A stretch of 64,000 bases of DNA from Candidatus Methylopumilus planktonicus (GCF_000981505.1 NZ_LN827929.1:372001-436000), one strand, 5' to 3'. Numbered from the stretch's first letter, positions 28,749-39,284 are shown. Notes: generated by a model from the sequence alone, not told the origin. Numbers and translations: made by a program.

Positions 28749-29345
28749 ATGAAAAAACCAGCGATTACCGAACAGCCCATTCATGTCATTTTAGCCGACA
28801 GATGGAGTTCAAGAGCTTACGATCCAACTCAATTTGTTTCTCAGGAATTACTTTTATCCCTTATGGAAGCAGCGCGATGGAGTCCTTCATGCATGGGAGA
28901 TCAGCCGTGGCAATTTATTGTATTTAATAAGAAAGATGCAACACCCTGGACGCAGGCACTTAATTGTTTGTCTATTGGTAATCAAAATTGGGCTATGGAT
29001 GCATCTATTTTAATTTTGGCTTGCGCTCACCAAAACTTCTCGAATAATGAGAAAACTAACCGATGGGGCCAGTACGATACAGGCGCTGCTTCAGAAAATA
29101 TCTGTCTTCAAGCCACAAGCTTGGGTATGGTGGCTCATCAAATGGGTGGATTTGATGTTGAAAAAACGAGACAATTATTTCAAATTCCAAGCCAGTATGA
29201 TTTAATGTCCTTTATTGCGATTGGTTACCCACTCGCTATAGAGAAGGTAAATGCTGAAGCATTAGCTAAAGAAAAAGAAGCTAGAAAGCGCAAACCCTTA
29301 AGAGAGATTTTTTATACCAATCAATGGGGCGAGCAATCGTTATAG
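28749..29345 (+). CDS. Nitroreductase family flavoprotein
   Basis: The 198-residue protein has the FMN-dependent nitroreductase fold: RWSSRAYDPTQFV at the start (FMN phosphate-binding Arg and Ser), SPSCMGDQPWQFIVF near 48, the mid-chain DTGAASENICLQATSLG near 114 and GYPLA near 156. Members reduce nitro compounds, quinones or flavins with NAD(P)H; the natural substrate here is unknown. It is divergent from the PsiE-like gene and lies 30 bases before the thioredoxin-like gene, which may share its transcript. Confidence 0.9.
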   Translation: MKKPAITEQPIHVILADRWSSRAYDPTQFVSQELLLSLMEAARWSPSCMGDQPWQFIVFNKKDATPWTQALNCLSIGNQNWAMDASILILACAHQNFSNNEKTNRWGQYDTGAASENICLQATSLGMVAHQMGGFDVEKTRQLFQIPSQYDLMSFIAIGYPLAIEKVNAEALAKEKEARKRKPLREIFYTNQWGEQSL

Positions 29346-29375
29346 TTTTTCAATCGAATATTACTAGGATACTAG

Positions 29376-29765
29376 ATGGCAACTGTAAAACTTACAAAAA
29401 AGAACTTTAAAAAAACAATCGAAGATAATGATTTTGTTATTGTTGATTTTTGGGCGCCATGGTGTGAACCTTGTATTGAATTTACGCCGATATTTGAAGC
29501 AGCCTCAGAAAAAAATAAGGATATTTTATTTGGGATGGTCGATATAGAAGCAGATACAGAAATTGGTGAATATTTCCAAGTTGAAAAAATACCAGGCCTT
29601 CTTATTATTAGAGAGCAAGCAGGCATTCATACTCAAATCGGTCAAATTGGCGCCTCGGCCCTTGATGAAATTATCAAGTGGGCAAGAGAACACGATATGT
29701 CAACTGTCAGAGATTATTATGAAAGAGAAGCTAAAGGCGAAATTAAGGCTGCCCAAGAAAAGTAG
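29376..29765 (+). CDS. Thioredoxin-like protein with a CEPC active site
   Basis: The 129-residue protein has the thioredoxin fold: DFVIVDFWAPWCEPC (cysteines C30 and C33) and the cis-proline strand VEKIPGLLI near 68. The active site is Cys-Glu-Pro-Cys instead of Cys-Gly-Pro-Cys, which changes a position that tunes redox potential. There is no signal peptide, so it acts in the cytoplasm. A helical, charged tail (REHDMSTVRDYYERE to the end) extends past the usual domain. Its last 23 bases overlap the end of the convergent nlpD-like gene. Confidence 0.9.
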   Translation: MATVKLTKKNFKKTIEDNDFVIVDFWAPWCEPCIEFTPIFEAASEKNKDILFGMVDIEADTEIGEYFQVEKIPGLLIIREQAGIHTQIGQIGASALDEIIKWAREHDMSTVRDYYEREAKGEIKAAQEK

Positions 29766-30711
29766 TCGGATCAACTGACTGACCTTGTTTTCTAATTTCA
29801 AAGTGAAGCTTCACTTTGTCAGCTCCAGAGTCACCCATCGTTGCGATCTTTTGCCCCTTCATAATGATCTGACCTTCTTTGACGAGAAGTTCTTTGTTAT
29901 GAGCATACACAGACAAATAAGAGTTATTGTGTTTAATGATCACAAGCTTGCCATACCCTTTTAAATCTTCTCCGCTGTAAATAACCTTGCCCGGACCAGC
30001 TGCTTTAATTTCTTGACCGAGCGTTCCTACAATATCAATTCCCTTTTGACCTTGCGCCTCATTAAAAAGATTTTCTAACTTACCTTTAGCGGGCCATTGC
30101 CAATCTAATTTATCTTCTAAAGCAATAGGTGTAATTTCTTTAGATGTTATTGATGGAACGTTATTTGTAGTTTGCGGTGTTGTCGTCTTAAGGTTATAGG
30201 CTTCATCTGTATATTTTTCTCTAAAAGCTTTTGGGTTATCTAAATGACTGATACCACTTGTGACTGGTTTTGTTTGAGGCTGGGGTGAGGTTTCCGTATT
30301 GGCAGCTACTTCTTCATTATTTTTTAATGGTGTAGTGACGACATCTTCGTTTTTTTTCATTTCATTTGTAGTGACAACAGGATTGTTTGATTTAACTTGA
30401 TCGAATTTTATTTTTTCGCCTACTTTAATCGCATAAGGCTCTTTAATATCATTTGCCTGAGCAACTTCTTTGTAATAAAAACCACAATCAAGACTTAAGC
30501 TATAAAGGGTATCGCCTGGTTTGACAATATAAACATCTGGGCATGGCTGAGTCGAGTCTCTTTTGGCTCTCGCGACAGATTTATTTTTTTGTATTGTAGT
30601 TGATTTATCTGCAGGAATTTTTTTCTCAGTGACTGGCGCTGGCGCATTGGATGCGCAACCAGCTATCAAAGAAAATAGTGCCATATTTATAATAAAAAAA
30701 TTCAATCTCAT
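29743..30711 (-). CDS. nlpD: NlpD-like lipoprotein, LysM plus degenerate M23 domain
   Basis: The 322-residue precursor has a lipobox (SLIAGC, C19), a LysM peptidoglycan-binding domain (about 57-103, [17 protein letters not shown]), a Thr/Asn/Lys-rich linker and a C-terminal LytM/M23 domain (about 215-320). The first zinc ligand expected in active M23 enzymes is replaced: the motif reads QKGIDIVG. This is also the case in E. coli NlpD, which activates the amidase AmiC without cutting the wall itself. The same role is inferred. It overlaps surE by 4 bases; no rpoS follows. Confidence 0.9.
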   Translation of the reverse strand: MRLNFFIINMALFSLIAGCASNAPAPVTEKKIPADKSTTIQKNKSVARAKRDSTQPCPDVYIVKPGDTLYSLSLDCGFYYKEVAQANDIKEPYAIKVGEKIKFDQVKSNNPVVTTNEMKKNEDVVTTPLKNNEEVAANTETSPQPQTKPVTSGISHLDNPKAFREKYTDEAYNLKTTTPQTTNNVPSITSKEITPIALEDKLDWQWPAKGKLENLFNEAQGQKGIDIVGTLGQEIKAAGPGKVIYSGEDLKGYGKLVIIKHNNSYLSVYAHNKELLVKEGQIIMKGQKIATMGDSGADKVKLHFEIRKQGQSVDPTTFLGQP

Positions 30712-31457
30712 TTAAAGTTATTCATCCAAGTTTTTAAATCATTAATTTGATTATGTCTTGTAAGGTCTGCATGAATAGGTGATACAGATACAAAGCCACG
30801 GCCAACTGAATAGAAATCAGTACCTTCTCCTCCATCATTTGGTAAGCCGGCAGCACCGACCCAATAAGAAGTATTGCCATCAACATCTTGTGTTTTATTG
30901 ACAGGCTCAGCTTTATGTCTTTTTCCAAGCCTTGTGATATGTATACCTTGAATTTTTTCTAAGGGCACATCAGGTACATTAATATTTAAGAGCATAGCTT
31001 CTTTGGGTTTATTATTTTGGTAATGCAAAATAAGATCATTTGTAATAGATGCGGCCGTTTCAAAATAGGTTGCATCGTTTTGTGACATTGAAATAGCAAA
31101 GGAAGGAATGTCCAGTAAGAAGCCTTCCATAGCAGCTGCTACCGTACCAGAGTAAATGGTGTCATCACCCATGTTGGCGCCATTATTAATACCAGAAATC
31201 ACCATATCTGGCACCTTATCTAACAGCCCTGTTAATGCTAAATGCACGCAGTCTGTTGGCGTGCCATTAATATAGTAATAATCTTTTTCAACTTCCGTAA
31301 CTGTCAATGGACGATCAAGCGATAAAGAGTTACTCGCGCCACTTCTGTTTCTATCAGGCGCGACAATAGTCACATGTGCTATTTTTTTTAAATAGCTTGC
31401 AAGCTTTTTAATACCAGGTGCGTTGTATCCGTCATCGTTAGATAAAAGAATATTCAT
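30708..31457 (-). CDS. surE: 5'/3'-nucleotidase SurE
   Basis: SurE is a metal-dependent phosphatase acting on nucleoside monophosphates and linked to stationary-phase survival. The 249-residue protein starts [15 protein letters not shown], with the metal ligands D8 and D9, and has the conserved [21 protein letters not shown] segment near 35 (here with TIVAPDRNR). The [20 protein letters not shown] loop near 90 is quoted in part only. It overlaps nlpD by 4 bases. In many relatives pcm lies between them; here it does not. Confidence 0.96.
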   Translation of the reverse strand: MNILLSNDDGYNAPGIKKLASYLKKIAHVTIVAPDRNRSGASNSLSLDRPLTVTEVEKDYYYINGTPTDCVHLALTGLLDKVPDMVISGINNGANMGDDTIYSGTVAAAMEGFLLDIPSFAISMSQNDATYFETAASITNDLILHYQNNKPKEAMLLNINVPDVPLEKIQGIHITRLGKRHKAEPVNKTQDVDGNTSYWVGAAGLPNDGGEGTDFYSVGRGFVSVSPIHADLTRHNQINDLKTWMNNFK

Positions 31458-31458
31458 A

Positions 31459-33763
<2,305 letters not shown>

Positions 33764-33785
33764 CTATGAGACATATACTGTTATT

Positions 33786-34625
33786 TTAACTCGTTTTTAC
33801 ATCAATTTCATAAGAACCGTGGCCATTAAGACCTAATTGCTGGGTTAAATACGGCATGATTTCTTGTAATTGTTCTTTGAGTTTCCATGGTGGATTAATG
33901 ATAAAAAGATAGCTACCGAACATCCCAATATCATCACTTGATTTAGCAATCGAAAGGCTTACATAAAGCCATTCTCTAACGTTCAATTTTTGAAGTTGTT
34001 TGAGCATTGTTAAGGGTTCAGGTCGATCAATCAAAGGGCACCAAACCATATAGATACCTGTTTCAAAACGTTTTAAACTGTCTTTTAAGGATTCCACCAC
34101 TTTAAGGTAATCGTTTTTAATTTCGTAAGAGGGATCGGTTAAAACAAGTCCTCTTTTTGGGGGTGGCGGAATAAGGGCTTTTAATCCATTAAAGCCATCC
34201 TCACCATAGATTTTGGTATTCGGCTTTTTACCTAAAGTATGAAGAAGCGAAGTTAAGTCGGTAGGGTGTAATTCAAAGAGCCTAATTCTGTCTTCATGAG
34301 ATAACATCTGACTCGCGATCCAAGGGGAGCCAGGATATTGTTTCAACTGATCGCCACCATTGAGCTTTCGAATAACTTCAGTATATTTTGCTAAAGCTAA
34401 TGGTTTTTTTTCGTCATGAAAGATTTTTTTAATACCATCTAGATGTTCGGATGTTTTATTAGAAAACTCACTTTCAAGCGAATACTTTCCCGCCCCTGCG
34501 TGCGTATCAATAAACCAATAAGGTTTATTTTTTTGTTTAAGGTAATCTAAGATCAGTGTAAGCACAATATGTTTTAACACATCTGCATGATTACCTGCGT
34601 GAAAGCCGTGTCGATAACTAAGCAT
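33786..34625 (-). CDS. rlmJ: 23S rRNA (adenine(2030)-N6)-methyltransferase
   Basis: RlmJ methylates A2030 of 23S rRNA. The 279-residue enzyme starts LSYRHGFHAGNHADVLKH, the strongly conserved RlmJ opening with SAM-contacting residues. It has the FIDTHAGAGKYSLES SAM motif near 39 and the catalytic DPSYEIKNDY motif (DPPY-like) near 163. The serine in place of the second proline (DPSY) is the form usual for RlmJ. It lies 31 bases upstream of purB on the same strand and diverges from the uracil-DNA glycosylase gene. Confidence 0.94.
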   Translation of the reverse strand: MLSYRHGFHAGNHADVLKHIVLTLILDYLKQKNKPYWFIDTHAGAGKYSLESEFSNKTSEHLDGIKKIFHDEKKPLALAKYTEVIRKLNGGDQLKQYPGSPWIASQMLSHEDRIRLFELHPTDLTSLLHTLGKKPNTKIYGEDGFNGLKALIPPPPKRGLVLTDPSYEIKNDYLKVVESLKDSLKRFETGIYMVWCPLIDRPEPLTMLKQLQKLNVREWLYVSLSIAKSSDDIGMFGSYLFIINPPWKLKEQLQEIMPYLTQQLGLNGHGSYEIDVKTS

Positions 34626-34700
34626 GGATAGAGGACATGATGAACATGGGCTATTATAGAGTTTATAAATAAAATACGTGAATTCTCACGATATAAAATA

Positions 34701-35333
34701 ATGACACAATATAAAGAAGACTGCAGAGAATGTCCTCGACTTGCTACATTTCTAGATCAAGTTAAATTAGAGCAGCCTAATTATTTTTGTAAGCCTGTAC
34801 CGCCTTTTGGCGATACATCGATTCGTTTATTGATTGTAGGTTTAGCCCCCGGTATGCACGGAGCAAACAGAACAGGTAGGCCCTTTACTGGCGATTTCGC
34901 AGGGATTCTTTTATATAAAGCCTTGTTTCACTTCGGATTTTCGAACCAACAAGAGTCAATCGCAGCTGATGATTCATTAAAGCTCATTCATTGTAGGATT
35001 ACAAATGCTGTTAAATGTTTGCCTCCACAAAATAAACCCGAACCTAAAGAAATAAAACAATGTAATCACTATTTAAAGTCGGAATTAGATTTACTTCAGC
35101 CTCGCACATTAGTATTGGCTTTAGGAAGTATTGCGCATCAATCTGTTTTATCGGCCTTTCAATTGAAAAAATCTGATTATGTGTTTTCACATGGCGCTCG
35201 TCATGATTTACCTAATCAGTTAGTTTTGTATGATAGTTATCATTGCAGTCGATACAATACGCAAACAAAAAGACTTACCGAAGAAATGTTTTTTAGTGTT
35301 TTTCAATCAATCAAAAAAGAAATGGAGAATTAA
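34701..35333 (+). CDS. Uracil-DNA glycosylase, family 5-like, iron-sulfur
   Basis: This 210-residue enzyme should remove uracil and other deaminated bases from DNA. Four cysteines placed for a [4Fe-4S] cluster are visible: C8 and C11 (DCRECPRL), then VKCLPP near 110 and IKQCNHY near 121. The active-site motif GLAPGMHGANRTGRPFTGD (residues 47-65) has no Asp or Asn water-activating residue at the place used by families 1 and 4, which matches family 5 (UDGb). The second motif is YHCSRYN near 187. It lies 2 bases before the small tautomerase gene. Confidence 0.88.
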   Translation: MTQYKEDCRECPRLATFLDQVKLEQPNYFCKPVPPFGDTSIRLLIVGLAPGMHGANRTGRPFTGDFAGILLYKALFHFGFSNQQESIAADDSLKLIHCRITNAVKCLPPQNKPEPKEIKQCNHYLKSELDLLQPRTLVLALGSIAHQSVLSAFQLKKSDYVFSHGARHDLPNQLVLYDSYHCSRYNTQTKRLTEEMFFSVFQSIKKEMEN

Positions 35334-35335
35334 AA

Positions 35336-35515
35336 ATGCCTTACATTAATATTAAATTAGCAGGAACCTTAAACCGCGATCAAAAAGAAACTATCGCAAA
35401 AGAAATCACAGTGCTTATGGAAAAAGTAGCTCATAAACCAGCGTCGTATACCTACATTGTATTTGATGAAGTTAAAGGTGAGGATTGGTCAGTAGGGGGT
35501 AGTTTGTTAGGCTAG
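35336..35515 (+). CDS. 4-oxalocrotonate tautomerase family protein
   Basis: This 59-residue gene fits exactly between the glycosylase stop and uvrC. It begins ATG-CCT, so removal of Met leaves Pro as the N-terminal residue, the catalytic base of tautomerases. PYINIKLAGTL is followed by an amphipathic helix and then YTYIVFDEVKGEDWSVGG, the usual beta-strand and turn of 4-OT subunits, which form hexamers. The substrate cannot be inferred. It starts 2 bases after the upstream stop and ends 4 bases before uvrC, so it belongs to the same transcript. Confidence 0.9.
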   Translation: MPYINIKLAGTLNRDQKETIAKEITVLMEKVAHKPASYTYIVFDEVKGEDWSVGGSLLG

Positions 35516-35519
35516 TTAG

Positions 35520-37316
35520 ATGGACATTAAACCCTTTTTAAAAACACTCCCTAATTTACCTGGTGTATATCGAATGATTAATCAGGCTGGGGAAGTCATT
35601 TATGTCGGGAAAGCCAAAGACCTAAAGAAAAGGGTTTCATCTTACTTTGTTAAAACGATTGCAAGTCCTAGAACAAAAATGATGGTGGGTCACATTGACC
35701 ATATTGAAATCACAGTGACGCACTCGGAAACTGAGGCTTTGATCTTAGAAAATAATATGATTAAGTCTCACATGCCGCGTTATAACGTTATTTTTAGGGA
35801 TGATAAGTCTTACCCATACATTGTTCTCACTGGCGAAAAATATCCGCGTTTAGCTTTTCATCGAGGCGCTCAGAAAAAAGGAAACCAATATTTTGGACCC
35901 TTCCCGAATACAAATGCAGTAAGAGAGAGCATTCAGCTCTTACAAAAAGTTTTTAAATTAAGAACATGCGAAAACTCAGTATTCAAAAATAGATCAAGAC
36001 CGTGTCTTCAATATCAGATTCATCGCTGCACTGCACCATGTGTCGATCTTATTCGAGAGGATGAGTATAAAAATGATATTAAACATGCATCACTTTTTCT
36101 AGAAGGCAAGGACAGTGAAGTTATAAGCCAACTTACAAACCAAATGAATGAAGCAGCTACTTCACACGCATATGAACATGCAGCTTTATATCGCGATCGC
36201 ATTCAAAGTTTAAGACAAGTTAGAACAAAACAATTTGTCAGTGACTTTAGTGCTAGCGATGCTGACATTATTGCTTGTGTTGAAGAAGAAGGTGAATATT
36301 GCCTGAACTTAGTCATGATTCGTGCAGGCAGACATTTAGGTGACAAAAGTTTCTTTCCAAAAAACGCTACGGATGTTGAAACTCAAGATGTGATTGAAAC
36401 CTTTATTGCTCAATACTATACAAATCAAACTATACCTAAATTAATCGTGACCCAAGAACATGTGAATCAATCGCTTATGTCTGAATTTTTTAAATTAAAT
36501 TACGACATCGAAGTGAAGGTGATTAATAAAGCAATCGGTGATAAACGTGTATGGCTCACTATGGCGCAAAAGAATGCGCAGATTGCTTTAAAACAAAAAC
36601 TGATGCAATCAGAAAGCCAGGAAAATAGGGTGGAAGCATTGAAAGCTATTTTCAATCTATCGGACTCATTTTCCAGAATCGAATGTTTTGATATTAGCCA
36701 TACCATGGGCGAGGGCACGGTAGCTTCTTGTGTAGTGTTTGATAAAGGTAATCTTCAAAATAAAGAATATAGACGTTTTAATATTGAAGATATTACGCCA
36801 GGCGATGATTATGCCGCCATGCGAGAAGTATTAATGCGTCGCTACAAAAAAATTGCAACAGGTGAAGGTGTGAAGCCTGATCTTATTTTTATTGATGGGG
36901 GCAAGGGCCAGCTCAATATAGCCATTGAGGTGATTCAAGAATTAGGCTTGAGCGATATTATGCTTGTGGGTATTGCTAAAGGTGAGGGGAGAAAGCCAGG
37001 ATTGGAACAACTTTTTTTAGAAGGTAAAACTGATCCCATCATTGTAAAAAAAGATAATGTTGGATTTCATCTAATCCAGCAAATAAGAGACGAAGCGCAT
37101 CGTTTTGCTATTTCAGGCCACAGAGCGAAGCGTGCTAAAAAAAGAATTACTTCATCTCTAGAGGATATTGAGGGTATTGGTGCACAAAAGAGAAAAAATC
37201 TACTCGTCTATTTTGGCGGTATAGAGCGTATTAAAAATGCTAGTATTGAAGAAATTATCATGGTTGATGGTATTAATAAGAAATTAGCTGAAAAAATTTA
37301 CGACTACTTTCATTGA
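35520..37316 (+). CDS. uvrC: Excinuclease ABC subunit C
   Basis: UvrC cuts the DNA strand on both sides of lesions marked by UvrAB. The 598-residue protein has an N-terminal GIY-YIG nuclease domain (about 14-95; GVYRMIN and VIYVGKAKDLKKR), a UVR motif near 200-235 and the RNase H-like second nuclease domain (FDISHTMGEGTVAS near 392). Two C-terminal helix-hairpin-helix motifs follow (IEGIGAQKRKNLL and VDGINKKLAEKI). All parts are intact. pgsA begins 13 bases later, an order shared with E. coli. Confidence 0.97.
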   Translation: MDIKPFLKTLPNLPGVYRMINQAGEVIYVGKAKDLKKRVSSYFVKTIASPRTKMMVGHIDHIEITVTHSETEALILENNMIKSHMPRYNVIFRDDKSYPYIVLTGEKYPRLAFHRGAQKKGNQYFGPFPNTNAVRESIQLLQKVFKLRTCENSVFKNRSRPCLQYQIHRCTAPCVDLIREDEYKNDIKHASLFLEGKDSEVISQLTNQMNEAATSHAYEHAALYRDRIQSLRQVRTKQFVSDFSASDADIIACVEEEGEYCLNLVMIRAGRHLGDKSFFPKNATDVETQDVIETFIAQYYTNQTIPKLIVTQEHVNQSLMSEFFKLNYDIEVKVINKAIGDKRVWLTMAQKNAQIALKQKLMQSESQENRVEALKAIFNLSDSFSRIECFDISHTMGEGTVASCVVFDKGNLQNKEYRRFNIEDITPGDDYAAMREVLMRRYKKIATGEGVKPDLIFIDGGKGQLNIAIEVIQELGLSDIMLVGIAKGEGRKPGLEQLFLEGKTDPIIVKKDNVGFHLIQQIRDEAHRFAISGHRAKRAKKRITSSLEDIEGIGAQKRKNLLVYFGGIERIKNASIEEIIMVDGINKKLAEKIYDYFH

Positions 37317-37329
37317 AAAATAAATACAT

Positions 37330-37908
37330 ATGAAAATTAATGTTCCTAATGCACTTACTTTTTTCAGGGTGTTTTTGATTCCTTGTTTTGTGGGTATTTA
37401 TTACCTACCTCATACTTTAATTGGTCAGCCTTTAATGAATTGGATAGGTGCTGGCATTTTCTTATTTGCGGCAATCACAGACTGGTTAGATGGATTCTTT
37501 GCGCGGTATTTAAATCAAGTCTCTAAATTCGGTGCTTTTTTTGATCCCGTAGCAGACAAATTGATGGTAGTGGCTGCCCTTCTTGTGTTGGTAGAGCTTG
37601 ATCGGGTCAATGCGATTATCTCTTTAGTGATCATTGGTCGCGAGCTCTCCATTAGTTCTTTACGCGAATGGATGGCAACAATTGGCAAGCCAGGTGGTAT
37701 GGCGGTAATGTTTGTAGGTAAGCTTAAGACTACGATCCAAATGATTGCTATTTTAATGCTCCTTTACTGGGACAATCTATGGTTTATCAATGTAAAGTGG
37801 ATAGGTAATATATTGATTAATATAGCCGCACTGCTTACTGTAATTTCGATGGGTTATTACATTCGCATGGCATGGCCTACCTTGAGAAAGAGTATTAAAA
37901 TAAGGTAA
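37330..37908 (+). CDS. pgsA: CDP-diacylglycerol-glycerol-3-phosphate 3-phosphatidyltransferase
   Basis: PgsA makes phosphatidylglycerol phosphate, the first step to phosphatidylglycerol and cardiolipin, in the inner membrane. The 192-residue protein shows the CDP-alcohol phosphotransferase motif D-G-x2-A-R-x8-G-x3-D-x3-D, here DWLDGFFARYL through FGAFFDPVADK (about 50-77), and five to six membrane segments. The neighbours uvrC upstream and the tRNA-Gly/Cys/Leu cluster downstream match the E. coli order, which supports orthology. Confidence 0.95.
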   Translation: MKINVPNALTFFRVFLIPCFVGIYYLPHTLIGQPLMNWIGAGIFLFAAITDWLDGFFARYLNQVSKFGAFFDPVADKLMVVAALLVLVELDRVNAIISLVIIGRELSISSLREWMATIGKPGGMAVMFVGKLKTTIQMIAILMLLYWDNLWFINVKWIGNILINIAALLTVISMGYYIRMAWPTLRKSIKIR

Positions 37909-37935
37909 ACCTCAGGGTTTGGACGAGACTTTAAA

Positions 37936-37963
37936 TTGACACTAGCTCAAAAAACGCTAAAAT
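37936..37963 (+). promoter_or_regulatory. Sigma-70 promoter of the tRNA-Gly/Cys/Leu cluster
   Basis: A perfect TTGACA (37936-37941) and TAAAAT (37958-37963) are separated by 16 bases and lie 15 bases upstream of the mature tRNA-Gly start. The bases after the -10 (ACTCGC) are GC-richer than the local average, as in a stable-RNA discriminator. This is the best promoter match I found in the window. Confidence 0.8.
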
Positions 37964-37977
37964 ACTCGCTTCTTTAC

Positions 37978-38053
37978 GCGGGAATAGCTCAGTTGGTAGA
38001 GCGCAACCTTGCCAAGGTTGAGGTCGCGAGTTCGAGACTCGTTTCCCGCTCCA
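37978..38053 (+). tRNA. tRNA-Gly(GCC)
   Basis: The 76-base gene folds as a full cloverleaf. The acceptor stem pairs GCGGGAA with TTCCCGC and CCA is encoded. The anticodon stem CAACC/GGTTG encloses TTGCCAA with anticodon GCC at 38011-38013, and the T-loop is GTTCGAGAC. It is the first of three tRNA genes after pgsA. Confidence 0.97.
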
Positions 38054-38063
38054 AATCAAAATC

Positions 38064-38088
38064 GGGGAAGCATCGTCTTCCCCTTTTT
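38064..38088 (+). terminator. Terminator-like hairpin between tRNA-Gly and tRNA-Cys
   Basis: GGGGAAG, loop CATCGT and CTTCCCC form a 7-bp GC-rich stem followed directly by TTTTT. This is a textbook intrinsic terminator, but it sits inside the tRNA cluster, 20 bases before tRNA-Cys. I see no strong new promoter before tRNA-Cys, so partial read-through or RNA processing is likely. Confidence 0.75.
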
Positions 38089-38108
38089 AATTTTGGAGAT
38101 ATTGATGT

Positions 38109-38182
38109 GGCGCGATAGCAAAATGGTTATGCAGCGGCCTGCAAAGCCGTAGACGCCAGTTCGATTCTGGCTCGCGCCTCCA
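38109..38182 (+). tRNA. tRNA-Cys(GCA)
   Basis: The 74-base gene has acceptor arms GGCGCGA and TCGCGCC with an encoded CCA. The anticodon loop CTGCAAA has anticodon GCA at 38141-38143 between arms GCGGC and GCCGT. The T-loop is GTTCGATTC. It is the middle gene of the Gly-Cys-Leu cluster. Confidence 0.96.
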
Positions 38183-38251
38183 CTTATTAGTAGTTAAGCC
38201 TATTTGAGAATAATTTAGTGATAAAATTCGCTCTTAGTTTTATTTCAAAAG

Positions 38252-38338
38252 GCCCGGGTGGTGAAATTGGTAGACACAAGAGACTTAAAATCTCTCGCTC
38301 GCAAGGGCGTGCCGGTTCGATTCCGGCCCCGGGCACCA
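38252..38338 (+). tRNA. tRNA-Leu(TAA)
   Basis: This 87-base class II tRNA has a long variable arm. GCCCGGG pairs with CCCGGGC, CCA is encoded, and AGAGA/TCTCT closes the loop CTTAAAA with anticodon TAA at 38286-38288. It is the last gene of the cluster and lies 22 bases before the RpfE-type gene. Confidence 0.97.
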
Positions 38339-38360
38339 CATTTTATTATTTCCTTGTAGT

Positions 38361-39284
38361 TTGAATACAACACTTCTTTGCAAAGCTTCTCTTGAGCGTG
38401 ATCATCCAATACTTGATCGGTTTTTAACGATAGGAGATGTGGAGTTTTTAAATTTTTCCTACGAAGAATTTTTATGCCATTTATTGGGCATAAAGCCTAA
38501 TCCAGATTACCCATTAGCTTCGATCGATTATCAGAAAAATCAAACACTTTATTATCTTTATGCAGACCCTGTGTATTTAAGTCTTCAAAGAGATACATTT
38601 TTTTTGGAAAAAAAATTAACAGGTAATTTTACTCAAAACGAAATCGAAAGTTTATGCGATGCCCTTAATGAAACATTTAAGGATGACGCTCGTGCATTTG
38701 TTTTCAATGATCAAGGGCAGTTATTTCTTGAGTTAAAAAAACAGCCTCATATTAAAACGACATCGATTGCACATATCAAGCGTCAGTCAATTGAATTATT
38801 TATGCCGCAGGGTAATGAAGCTATGACATGGCATGCATTTATGAATGAAATTCAAATGTTTCTTTTTGATCATCCTATAAACCAAGATAGGCTTCGTCGA
38901 GAACTTCTGCCATCTAATAGTATTTGGTTTTCAGGGGGCGGTGTCATACCTCAAGTGATTAAAAATTCATATACAACTATTTTTTCTAATACTGAATTTT
39001 TAAAGAAAGTACTATCGATTGGTATAAATACCTCTCTTCAGTCTTTAGATAATTTTCATCAAGATGATGTCAATCAAGACGCATTAATTGCTTTTGAAGA
39101 TGATGGGGAAATAGATCACATTTTAGAAGTGATATGGAACAATTTTAAAAAACGAAAAATAAAGAATTTGAATATTTATTTGAATTACCAAGATCAGCTT
39201 TTGCATATTAACAATCGATTCATACAGCTATTTAAAGTATGGAAAAAAACTCACACAGTAAAAAACTATTTCAATGTTCATTAA
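38361..39284 (+). CDS. RpfE-type / COG4255-like protein upstream of recJ
   Basis: The 307-residue protein belongs, as I recognise it, to the uncharacterised family labelled 'regulatory protein RpfE type' or phosphoglycerate-mutase-like. The signature is the late LLPSNSIWFSGGGVIPQ segment near 184-200, and a gene of this family also neighbours recJ in Xanthomonas. No signal peptide, membrane segment or catalytic motif is clear. The start is TTG, since no ATG occurs before residue 150, and no good ribosome binding site is visible. The end overlaps recJ by 11 bases. Function is unknown. Confidence 0.75.
   Translation: MNTTLLCKASLERDHPILDRFLTIGDVEFLNFSYEEFLCHLLGIKPNPDYPLASIDYQKNQTLYYLYADPVYLSLQRDTFFLEKKLTGNFTQNEIESLCDALNETFKDDARAFVFNDQGQLFLELKKQPHIKTTSIAHIKRQSIELFMPQGNEAMTWHAFMNEIQMFLFDHPINQDRLRRELLPSNSIWFSGGGVIPQVIKNSYTTIFSNTEFLKKVLSIGINTSLQSLDNFHQDDVNQDALIAFEDDGEIDHILEVIWNNFKKRKIKNLNIYLNYQDQLLHINNRFIQLFKVWKKTHTVKNYFNVH

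Noticed and set aside
29743..30711. Active M23 peptidoglycan hydrolase
   Set aside because: The first zinc-ligand histidine is replaced (QKGIDIVG), as in NlpD-type activators, so hydrolase activity is not supported.
37936..38118. A 60-codon frame across tRNA-Gly
   Set aside because: It covers the promoter, the whole tRNA-Gly gene and the hairpin; the tRNA explains the sequence and the peptide resembles nothing.
37978..38338. tRNA cluster as an integration site for a mobile element
   Set aside because: No integrase gene, no direct repeat of a tRNA 3' end and no compositional change is visible; the neighbours match the conserved chromosomal order.
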